Source of the DNA: Lysobacter_F sp035645555
Lineage (GTDB): Bacteria; Pseudomonadota; Gammaproteobacteria; Xanthomonadales; Xanthomonadaceae
DNA length: 15,417 nt
Direction of reading: 5' to 3'
Assembly (NCBI GenBank): GCA_035645555.1
Contig: DASQMI010000037.1
Coordinates: forward strand, 1-15,417
Position 1 is the stretch's first letter. Every line of letters starts with the position of its first letter. The notes under the pieces are model-generated. The model ran no database searches and was not told where the DNA came from. It worked only from the letters and a program-made list of their open reading frames with translations. Positions 6,794 through 13,282 of the stretch are shown here, in pieces. The position numbers were made by a program, and so were the translations under genes.

Positions 6794-7456
6794 ATGTCCG
6801 TGGATCACCGCACCCGCTTCCTCCAGCTCGCCCTGCGCGCGCAGGCGCTGCGCTTCGGCGAATTCACCCTGAAGTCCGGACGGGTGTCGCCCTACTTCTT
6901 CAACGCCGGCCGGTTCGACGGCGGCGCCGCGCTGGCCGAGCTCGCCGGCTGCTACGCCGACGCGGTCGAGGCCGCGGGCGTGGCGTTCGATCTGCTGTTC
7001 GGACCGGCCTACAAGGGCATTCCGCTGGCGACCGCGCTGGCCTGCGAGTTCGCCCGCCGCGGCCGCGACCTGCCGGTGGCGTTCAACCGCAAGGAAGCGA
7101 AGACCCACGGCGAGGGCGGGCTGCTGATCGGCGCGCCGCTCGCCGGCCGGCGCGTGCTGATCGTCGACGACGTGATCACCGCCGGCACCGCAATCCGTGA
7201 ATCGCTGGCGCTGATCGCCGATGCCGGCGGCCAGGCGGCCGGCATCGTGATCGCGCTCGACCGCGAGGAGGCGGTCGACCCGGCGCGCTCGCGCGCTTCC
7301 GCCGCGCAGACGGTGGCGGCCGAGCACGGCCTGCCGGTGATCGCGGTGGCGCGCCTGCGCGACCTGCTCGCGTTCGTCGGCGACAGTCCCGCGCTCGCCG
7401 GCGAACGCGCGCGCCTGCTGGCGTATCGTGATACCTATGGCAGCCTGGAGGCCTGA
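6794..7456 (+). CDS. pyrE: Orotate phosphoribosyltransferase
   Basis: Cytoplasmic enzyme of de novo pyrimidine synthesis that joins orotate and PRPP to give orotidine 5'-phosphate and pyrophosphate. The 220-residue length is typical of gammaproteobacterial PyrE. Seen in order: the orotate-binding segment LKSGRVSPYFFN (27-37), GPAYKGIPLA (70-79), the flexible catalytic loop NRKEAKTHGEGG (98-109) with its lysines, and the PRPP-binding signature VLIVDDVITAGTAI (121-134). The ATG at 6794 matches the usual N-terminus; a longer frame from 6710 would run over the palindromes in the gap. The Shine-Dalgarno sequence is weak. Downstream, 46 nt separate it from a DUF4124 gene on the same strand, probably co-transcribed up to the terminator at 8206-8239. 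Confidence 0.97.
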   Translation: MSVDHRTRFLQLALRAQALRFGEFTLKSGRVSPYFFNAGRFDGGAALAELAGCYADAVEAAGVAFDLLFGPAYKGIPLATALACEFARRGRDLPVAFNRKEAKTHGEGGLLIGAPLAGRRVLIVDDVITAGTAIRESLALIADAGGQAAGIVIALDREEAVDPARSRASAAQTVAAEHGLPVIAVARLRDLLAFVGDSPALAGERARLLAYRDTYGSLEA

Positions 7457-7502
7457 TCCGGGCCGATCTCCAACCGACGTGTACTGACGGCAGGGGGCCG
7501 AC

Positions 7503-8201
7503 ATGCACACCACCGTTCGTTCGCTGAGCGCCGCGCTGCTGCTGCTCGCCGCACCCGGCCTCGCCGTGGCCCAGGGCGGCAAGTCGAAGGCGCCGGCGGT
7601 CCAGAAGAAGCTGTACTGCTGGAACGAGAACGGCCGCAAGGTCTGCGGCGACGCGCTGCCGGCCAGTGCGGTCGATGCCGAGCGCACCGAACTGTCGGCA
7701 AGCAGCGGCCGCGCCACCGCACACGTCGGCCGCGCGCTCACCGAGGAGGAGCGCCAGGCCGAGGCCGCGCGCCAGCAGGCGGAGCAGCAAGCCGAGCTGG
7801 AACGCCAGGCGGCGCACCGCCGGCTGCTCGCCATGGTCGAGTCCTACGCGACCGAGGACGACCTGCGGCGCTCGTTCCAGGACCGCATCGTGCTGCTCGA
7901 CGAGAGCATCAAGTCGGCGCGGCTGGGCGTGGACGCGCTGCGCCAGAGCCTGACCTCGCTGCTGCGGCGCGCGACCGAAGCCGAACTCGCCGGCCGCCCG
8001 GTCGACAAGGCGCTGGCCGCCAACATCCAGCGCCAGCATGCCGACCTGCGCCTGCAGCAGACGCTGCTGACCCGCCACATCGAGGCGCGCGCGCAGGTCG
8101 ACCAGGAACTCAACGAGGCGCTGCAGCGCTATCGCGAGCTCAAGCAGCCGGGCACGGCGATGCCGCCGGTCGCGCAGGCCGCGCCGCCGCCGCAAGGCTG
8201 A
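7503..8201 (+). CDS. Exported DUF4124-type protein with coiled coil
   Basis: 232-residue protein of unknown function. A signal peptide is clear (MHTTVRSLSAALLLLAAPGLAVA, cut after about residue 23), so it is predicted to be periplasmic. Residues about 35-62 resemble a DUF4124 domain (KLYCWNENGRKVCGDALP), with two cysteines (C39, C48) that could pair after export. Residues about 79-120 are rich in Glu, Gln, Ala and Arg (TEEERQAEAARQQAEQQAEL) and look like a coiled coil. A second helical stretch follows, then a Pro/Ala-rich tail. AGGGGG at 7492-7497, 5 nt before the ATG, supports the start. It follows pyrE by 46 nt and ends just before a strong terminator. I cannot assign a role; a structural envelope protein is one possibility. 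Confidence 0.88.
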   Translation: MHTTVRSLSAALLLLAAPGLAVAQGGKSKAPAVQKKLYCWNENGRKVCGDALPASAVDAERTELSASSGRATAHVGRALTEEERQAEAARQQAEQQAELERQAAHRRLLAMVESYATEDDLRRSFQDRIVLLDESIKSARLGVDALRQSLTSLLRRATEAELAGRPVDKALAANIQRQHADLRLQQTLLTRHIEARAQVDQELNEALQRYRELKQPGTAMPPVAQAAPPPQG

Positions 8202-8205
8202 GCGC

Positions 8206-8239
8206 AAGAAAAAGGGCGCCGCGAGGCGCCCTTTTTCTT
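8206..8239. terminator. Bidirectional intrinsic terminator
   Basis: A perfect 15-bp inverted repeat (8206-8220 with 8225-8239) closes on a GCGA tetraloop. The GC core GGGCGCC/GGCGCCC is flanked by A5 on the left and T5 on the right, so each strand has a U-tract after the stem. It lies between the stops of the rightward DUF4124 gene (8201) and the leftward phosphomannomutase gene (8263), and should end both operons. Confidence 0.93.
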
Positions 8240-8262
8240 CCACCTCAGCCGCCGCAGCCGGC

Positions 8263-10635
8263 TCAGAACGGCAGTTCGAGATCCGGCTGCAACGCCCGCA
8301 GCTGGGTGCGGAAGTCGGCCTGGATGCGCGCCAGCGTCTGCGCTGAGTCGGCGTCGAAGCGCAACACCAGCACCGGCGTGGTGTTGGACGCGCGCACCAG
8401 CCCCCAGCCGTCGGGGAAATCCACCCGCAGGCCGTCGATGGTCGATACCCGCGCGCCGTCGAAGCGCGCCGCCTGGCGGAAGCGCTCGACGAACGCGTGC
8501 GGATCGCCGTTCGGCGCCGGCACCTTGATCTCCGGCGTGGAGATGCCGTCGGGCAGCGTCGCCAGCGTCTCGCTCGGCGTCTGCGGCCGCGCGGCGAGGA
8601 TCTCCAGCAGGCGCGCGGCGGCGTAAATGCCGTCATCGAAGCCGTACCAGCGCTCGCGGAAGAAGAAGTGGCCGCTCATCTCGCCGGCCAGCTCCGCTTC
8701 GGTCTCGCGCATCTTCGCCTTGATCAGCGAATGCCCGGTCTTCCACATCAACGGACTGCCGCCGTGGCGCAGGATGTAGCCCGGCAGACGGCCGGTGCAC
8801 TTCACGTCGAAGATGATCTGCGCGCCCGGGTTGCGTTCCAGCACGTCGGCGGCGAACAACATCAGCAGGCGGTCGGGGAAGATGTTGACACCCTGCCGGC
8901 TGACCACGCCGAGGCGGTCGCCGTCGCCATCGAACGCGATGCCGAGGTCGGCGTCGAGCGTGTCGACCATGCGCGCGAGATCGTGCAGGTTCTCCGGCTC
9001 GCTCGGGTCCGGATGGTGGTTGGGGAACGTGCCGTCGATCTCGCAGTACAGCGGCACCACCTCGGCGCCGATCGCGCGCAGCACGCGCGGGCCGATGTCG
9101 CCGGCCACGCCGTTGCCGGCATCGACCACCACCTTCAGCGGCCGCTCGAGCTGGATGTCGCCGGCGATGCGCTGCACGTAGTCCTCGCTGATGTCGCGCT
9201 GCCCCAGCGAGCCGAGCGTGTCGGCCTCGTGCAGGCGGCCGCCGGCGATGCGCTCGTACAGGTCGACGATGGCATCGCCCGACAGCGTCTCGCTGCCGAC
9301 CACCACCTTGAAGCCGTTGTAGTCGGGCGGGTTGTGGCTGCCGGTCACTGCGACGCAGCTGCCCGCGCGCAGGTGGTAGGCGCCGAAGTACACCACCGGC
9401 GTCGGCGCCATGCCGATGTCGATGACGTTGCGGCCGGCCTTGCGCAGGCCGCTGATCAGGCCGTCGACCAGCGCCGGCCCGGACAGGCGGCCGTCGCGGC
9501 CGACCACGATGTCGGTCAGGCCCTGTTCGTGCATGACCGTGCCGATCGCCTGGCCGATCAGCAGCGCGACGTTGGCGTCGAGCGACTGGCCGACGATGCC
9601 GCGGATGTCGTAGGCGCGGAAGATGCCGCGGTCGATGTCGTAGGCGGCCGGGCGGGCGGCGGGTTCGGCGACGGCGGATTCGGCGGAGGTCGTGGGCATG
9701 GGGGCGGCGGCGACGGGGACGGGCGCCGTGTGCGGCACCGGCGCCAGCGCGGCCTGCTCGGCCAGCGTCGGCTCCGGCGCGTGCTCCTCCTCGGGGGCGC
9801 CCGCGCGCGCGAGCCGGCGCGGCAGGCGCCACGCCACATACGCGAGCAGCAGCAACACGGCGGCGGCGATGCTACTGGCCGCCGCGTCAAGGCCGAGCAG
9901 TCCGCCGGCGCGCTCGGGCAGCGCCGCGGCCACCCGCAGGTCGGTGCCGGGGATCGTGGTCGCCAGCACCTCGGCGGCGTTCGCCAGCTCGCGGTCGCCG
10001 CGCTCGACCACCGAATGGCTGCCCTGGCGCAGTGCAAGGTAGCTGTGGTCGGCGACGTCGGCCTGTTCGAGCCCGGCGGTGAGCAGCGCCAGCGGCAGGC
10101 GCACGAACGCGACCGCGACCAGCTGCCCGTCGGCCCGCGCCGGCGCCGCCAGCGCGAGGTCGCCGCCGCCGCTGCCGCGCACCACGCCGACCGCGGATGC
10201 GTTCTCGGTGAGCGCCGCTTCCAGCACCATCAGCCGGCCGTAACGGCCGGGCGCGCGCGACTGCGCCAGCGCGGCGTATTCGGCATCGAGGTCGGCCGGC
10301 ACCACCGCGGCCTCGCGCAGCTGCGGCCAGCCCTCGCCGAGCAGGCGGCCGGCAGCGGCGAAGTCGCCGGTGGCCAGCGCCGCCTGCACGTCGGGCCGCG
10401 CCAGCCGGTTGTCGAGCCGCTTGCGCTCGGCGTCGAGCGCGGCCTGCGCGCCCTGCACCGCGCGGTCGCGCGCCTCGACCAACGCGGTGCGGCGCGCGTC
10501 GTCGCGGAACTGCTGCCAGGCCGACCAGCCGAACCAGGCGGCGAGCAGCACCAGCACTCCCGCCAGCAGCGGCGCGACCCGCGCCAGTTGCGCCGCGCCG
10601 ATGCGCGGCTGCTGCCCATTGTCGGCTTCGCTCAT
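8263..10635 (-). CDS. algC: Membrane-anchored phosphomannomutase/phosphoglucomutase (long AlgC type)
   Basis: Interconverts mannose-6-P/mannose-1-P and glucose-6-P/glucose-1-P, feeding nucleotide sugars for LPS and exopolysaccharide. The product is 790 residues. The catalytic part spans about 332-790 and begins at YDIDRGIFRAYDIRG. It has the phosphoserine loop TGSHNPPDYNGF (Ser433), the metal-binding DGDGDR (569-574), the sugar-binding GEMSGHFFF and the C-terminal phosphate-binding RASNTTPVLVLRF. The first 330 residues are unlike short PMM/PGM enzymes: a membrane segment at about 20-37, an extracytoplasmic domain at about 40-250, a second membrane segment at about 256-272 and a Pro/Ala-rich linker. 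This places the mutase in the cytoplasm, tethered to the membrane. Pseudomonas AlgC has a comparable long form, as I recall. GAGGA before the ATG supports the start. It is last in the coaC-coaB-dut-algC operon, 25 nt after dut. Confidence 0.93.
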   Translation of the reverse strand: MSEADNGQQPRIGAAQLARVAPLLAGVLVLLAAWFGWSAWQQFRDDARRTALVEARDRAVQGAQAALDAERKRLDNRLARPDVQAALATGDFAAAGRLLGEGWPQLREAAVVPADLDAEYAALAQSRAPGRYGRLMVLEAALTENASAVGVVRGSGGGDLALAAPARADGQLVAVAFVRLPLALLTAGLEQADVADHSYLALRQGSHSVVERGDRELANAAEVLATTIPGTDLRVAAALPERAGGLLGLDAAASSIAAAVLLLLAYVAWRLPRRLARAGAPEEEHAPEPTLAEQAALAPVPHTAPVPVAAAPMPTTSAESAVAEPAARPAAYDIDRGIFRAYDIRGIVGQSLDANVALLIGQAIGTVMHEQGLTDIVVGRDGRLSGPALVDGLISGLRKAGRNVIDIGMAPTPVVYFGAYHLRAGSCVAVTGSHNPPDYNGFKVVVGSETLSGDAIVDLYERIAGGRLHEADTLGSLGQRDISEDYVQRIAGDIQLERPLKVVVDAGNGVAGDIGPRVLRAIGAEVVPLYCEIDGTFPNHHPDPSEPENLHDLARMVDTLDADLGIAFDGDGDRLGVVSRQGVNIFPDRLLMLFAADVLERNPGAQIIFDVKCTGRLPGYILRHGGSPLMWKTGHSLIKAKMRETEAELAGEMSGHFFFRERWYGFDDGIYAAARLLEILAARPQTPSETLATLPDGISTPEIKVPAPNGDPHAFVERFRQAARFDGARVSTIDGLRVDFPDGWGLVRASNTTPVLVLRFDADSAQTLARIQADFRTQLRALQPDLELPF

Positions 10636-10660
10636 GCGATGTCCTCGGTTGTCCGGCACA

Positions 10661-11119
10661 TCAGCGCACGCCGGTGTGGCCGAACCCGCCGGCCCCGCGC
10701 GCACTGGCTTCGAATTCGTCCACGACGTTGAGTTCCGCCCGCACGATCGGCAGCACCACCAGCTGCGCGATGCGGTCGCCCGGCTGCATCGTAAAAGGCT
10801 CGCGGCCGCGATTCCACACGCTGATCAGCAACGGGCCCTGGTAATCGGCATCGATCAGCCCGGTGCCGTTGCCGAGCACGATGCCGTGCTTGTGGCCGAG
10901 CCCCGAGCGCGGCAACACCACCGCGCACAGGGTGGGATCGGCAAGATGGATCGCGATGCCGGACGGCACCAGCGCGGCGTCGCCCGGCGCGAGCGTCAGC
11001 GGCGCATCCAGCGCGGCGCGCAGGTCGAGCCCGGCGCTGGCCGGCGTGGCGTACGCCGGCAGCGGCCAGTCGTGGCCGTAACGCGGGTCGAGGAGTTTCA
11101 GATCGAGCGTGCGCTTCAT
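10661..11119 (-). CDS. dut: Deoxyuridine 5'-triphosphate nucleotidohydrolase (dUTPase)
   Basis: Homotrimeric dUTPase that hydrolyses dUTP to dUMP and pyrophosphate, keeping uracil out of DNA and supplying thymidylate synthesis. The 152-residue length is standard. All five trimeric dUTPase motifs are present: ASAGLDLRA (27-35), PRSGLG (70-75), GNGTGLIDADYQG (83-95, with catalytic Asp90), GDRIAQLV (114-121) and the C-terminal RGAGGFGHTG (141-150). GGAA about 5 nt before the ATG supports the start. It lies 24 nt after coaB and 25 nt before algC; the coaBC-dut neighbourhood is widely conserved in gammaproteobacteria. Confidence 0.97.
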   Translation of the reverse strand: MKRTLDLKLLDPRYGHDWPLPAYATPASAGLDLRAALDAPLTLAPGDAALVPSGIAIHLADPTLCAVVLPRSGLGHKHGIVLGNGTGLIDADYQGPLLISVWNRGREPFTMQPGDRIAQLVVLPIVRAELNVVDEFEASARGAGGFGHTGVR

Positions 11120-11143
11120 CGGGGTTCCGGAAGAAGGAAGGCG

Positions 11144-11809
11144 TCAGTGCGCGCGGGCGACGGCCGGCAGCCGCTGCGCCAGCAGATCGAGCAGGGCATC
11201 GGCGACCGCACGCTTCGGCGCCGGGCCCAGCGTCCAGGCGCCGTCGGCGGCGTACACGTGCAGCGTGTTGTCGTCGCGCTCGAACGCACCGCCGTCGCCG
11301 ACGTGGTTGGCCGCCACCAGATCGACCCGCTTGCGCGCCAGCTTGTCGCGCGCGTAGCGCTCGAGCTCATCGGTCTCGGCGGCGAATCCGACCACCAGCC
11401 GCGGGCGCCGCGGATGCACGGCGACGTCGGCAAGGATGTCCGGCGTGCGCACCAGTTCGAGCGTCAGGGTGTCGACGCCGGGCTGCTTCTTGAGCTTATG
11501 CGCGGCAACCTCGCGCGGGGTGTAGTCGGCCACCGCGGCGGCGCCGACGTAGACGTCGGCCGGCAGCGCGGCGAGCACGGCGGCGTGCATCTGCGCGGCC
11601 GAGCGCACGTCCACGCGCACCACGCCGTCCGGTGTCGCCAGCGCGACCGGCCCGGCGATGAGCGTCACCTGCGCGCCGCGCGCGGCGGCGGCCGCGGCGA
11701 TCGCAAAGCCCATCTTGCCGCTGCTGCGGTTGCCGAGGAACCGCACCGGATCGATGTCCTCGTAGGTCGGGCCGGCGCTGACCACCACGCGCAGTCCGGC
11801 CAGCGTCAT
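11144..11809 (-). CDS. coaB: Phosphopantothenate-cysteine ligase (separate CoaB)
   Basis: Second step of coenzyme A synthesis: ligates cysteine to 4'-phosphopantothenate using a nucleotide triphosphate (CTP in most bacteria). The 221-residue product starts directly at the conserved core (RVVVSAGPTYEDIDPVRFLG). It shows the RSSGKMG dimer/nucleotide segment (29-34), AVADY (92-96), the KLKK lysine motif (105-108), GFAAET (141-146) and KRVDLVAANHV (160-170). In most bacteria this domain is fused behind CoaC in one polypeptide. Here it begins at its own ATG (11809-11807), which overlaps the coaC TGA as ATGA and lies in a different frame. The open frame continues upstream through coaC without a better start. 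No homopolymer lies at the junction, so a sequencing slip is not the obvious explanation, though it cannot be excluded. Confidence 0.92.
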   Translation of the reverse strand: MTLAGLRVVVSAGPTYEDIDPVRFLGNRSSGKMGFAIAAAAAARGAQVTLIAGPVALATPDGVVRVDVRSAAQMHAAVLAALPADVYVGAAAVADYTPREVAAHKLKKQPGVDTLTLELVRTPDILADVAVHPRRPRLVVGFAAETDELERYARDKLARKRVDLVAANHVGDGGAFERDDNTLHVYAADGAWTLGPAPKRAVADALLDLLAQRLPAVARAH

Positions 11810-12366
11810 CGTGCGTCCTCGGCGAGCGCGGCGACGATCGCCGCCGGCTCGCTCATCCGCCCCGGTCCGAACTCCCCGCACGCCTGCGCGCCATCGTCCG
11901 GACCGATGAACCGCACGCCGCGCGCGCGCAGCGTGGCGACGTTGGCCTGGGTGGCCGGATGCAGCCACATGCGGTTGTTCATCGCCGGCGCCACCGCGAT
12001 CGGCGCGATCGTCGCCAGGCACAGCGTGCTGACCAGATCGTCCGCGAAGCCGTGGGCAAGTTTCGCCAGCGTGTTGGCGGTGGCCGGCGCGACCAGCACG
12101 CGATCGGCCCAGCGCGCCAGCTCGATGTGGCCCATCGCCGCCTCGGCCGCCTCGTCCCACAGCGACGTGCGCACCGCGCGTCCGGACAGCGCCTGGAACG
12201 TCGGCGCACCGACGAAGCGCTGCGCGTTCTCGGTCATCGCCACTTGCACCTCGGCGCCGGCCTCGCGCAACCGGCGCACCAGCTCGGCCGCCTTGTACGC
12301 CGCGATGCCGCCGCACACGCACAGCAGCACGCGCTGGCCCGGCAGGGAGGGACGCGGATCCGGCAT
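11806..12366 (-). CDS. coaC: Phosphopantothenoylcysteine decarboxylase (separate CoaC)
   Basis: FMN-dependent HFCD flavoprotein that decarboxylates 4'-phosphopantothenoylcysteine to 4'-phosphopantetheine in coenzyme A synthesis. At 186 residues it is the length of a stand-alone CoaC. Seen are the N-terminal flavin-binding VLLCVCGGIAAYKA (13-26), the catalytic His80 in GHIELARWAD, APATANTLAK (94-102), the PAMNNRMW signature (127-134), and the substrate-clamp Cys163 in ACGEFGPGRM (162-171). It ends a few residues after EPAAIVAALA, where fused CoaBC proteins continue into CoaB; here TGA overlaps the coaB ATG. The ATG at 12366 has only a weak ribosome site (GAG). It heads the leftward operon coaC-coaB-dut-algC, divergent from radC across 231 bp. 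Confidence 0.95.
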   Translation of the reverse strand: MPDPRPSLPGQRVLLCVCGGIAAYKAAELVRRLREAGAEVQVAMTENAQRFVGAPTFQALSGRAVRTSLWDEAAEAAMGHIELARWADRVLVAPATANTLAKLAHGFADDLVSTLCLATIAPIAVAPAMNNRMWLHPATQANVATLRARGVRFIGPDDGAQACGEFGPGRMSEPAAIVAALAEDAR

Positions 12367-12597
12367 GGGCTCGGAAAAATCCGGGGCGGGAACGGGCGGT
12401 CAGCTTACCCGATGCCGTCCGCCCACCCGATGGGCCGGCCCCGGCGCGCCGCCTAGCCTGTGCATCGGCGGGGCGCGCAAGCGCACTGCGACGCCACGGC
12501 CCCAAGACGCGGCGTCGTCGAAGAAACGGATTCCGCACACCCCTAGCGTGATCGCCCCTGGGAGCTTGCCGCCCCGCCACCTTCTCTCCGATCCGTC
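12367..12597. promoter_or_regulatory. Divergent coaC-radC intergenic region
   Basis: This 231-bp gap must carry the promoters of both the leftward coenzyme A operon and rightward radC. I see no strong -35/-10 pair. The best leftward -10 candidate is TAAGCT (12407-12402) without a good -35, and a rightward TAGCGT (12544-12549) likewise lacks one. No small gene or clear terminator is visible. Confidence 0.35.
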
Positions 12598-13272
12598 ATG
12601 CGCATCCGCGACTGGCCCGCCGGCGAACGTCCCCGCGAGAAGCTGCTGGCGCGCGGCGCCGGCGCACTGTCGGATGCGGAGCTGCTGGCGCTGTTCCTCG
12701 GCTCCGGCCTGCGCGGGCGCGACGCGGTGAGCACCGCGCGCGACCTGCTGGCCGCTCACGGCCCGCTGCGGCGCCTGCTCGAGCGCACGCCCGGCGAACT
12801 GGCATCCCTGCCCGGGCTGGGGCCGGCGCGCGCGTGCACGCTGGCGGCGGCGCTGGAGCTGGCGCAGCGCCATCTCGCCGCCGAGCTCGAACGCGGCGCG
12901 CTGGTCAGCGACCCGGGCAGCGCCGGACGTTACTTCGCCCAACGCCTGCGCGGGCTGCCGCACGAGACATTCGCGGTACTGTTCCTCGACAACCGGCATC
13001 GCGCGCTCGCGTTCGAGGAGCTGTTCCGCGGCACCGTCGACGGCACCGAGGTGCATCCGCGCGAAGTGGTGCGGCGCGCGCTCGCGCACAACGCCGCTGC
13101 GGTGGTGGTCGGGCACAACCACCCGAGCGGCAATCCGGAGCCGAGCGCGGCCGACCGCAGCGTCACCCGCCGGCTGCGCGAGGTGCTCGATGCGGTCGAC
13201 GTGCGTCTGCTCGATCACCTGGTGATCGGCGACGGGGCGCCGGTCTCCCTGGCCGCGCGCGGCTGGCTGTAA
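12598..13272 (+). CDS. radC: RadC family JAB1/MPN metalloprotein (JAMM motif)
   Basis: RadC/YicR-type protein, named for DNA repair; its biochemical role is not settled. The 224-residue length is usual. An N-terminal helix-hairpin-helix region spans about 62-90 (TPGELASLPGLGPARACTLA). The C-terminal JAB/MPN domain has the full zinc-binding signature: a helix with EVHPREVVRRAL (151-162), then HNHPSGNPEPSAAD (173-186), giving the H-x-H...D ligands. It ends with DHLVIGDG. The ATG at 12598 gives the conserved start (IRDWPAGERPREKLL), although no clear Shine-Dalgarno sequence precedes it. radC next to coaBC is a conserved gammaproteobacterial neighbourhood. It converges on the sensor kinase gene with 10 nt between stops and no hairpin terminator. 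Confidence 0.95.
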   Translation: MRIRDWPAGERPREKLLARGAGALSDAELLALFLGSGLRGRDAVSTARDLLAAHGPLRRLLERTPGELASLPGLGPARACTLAAALELAQRHLAAELERGALVSDPGSAGRYFAQRLRGLPHETFAVLFLDNRHRALAFEELFRGTVDGTEVHPREVVRRALAHNAAAVVVGHNHPSGNPEPSAADRSVTRRLREVLDAVDVRLLDHLVIGDGAPVSLAARGWL

Positions 13273-13282
13273 CGCCCGCCGC

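Noticed and set aside
6665..7834. Upstream extension of the exonuclease frame
   Set aside because: It lies antisense to pyrE and the DUF4124 gene; the family N-terminus MRIASFN begins at 6664.
8497..10731. 744-codon open frame antisense to the phosphomannomutase gene
   Set aside because: A shadow frame caused by high GC: the opposite strand encodes a protein with full catalytic motifs, while this translation is low in complexity and has no recognisable domain.
10370..12730. 786-codon rightward open frame across dut, coaB and coaC
   Set aside because: It crosses four well-supported leftward genes and shows no conserved motif; it is explained by scarcity of stop codons at this GC content.
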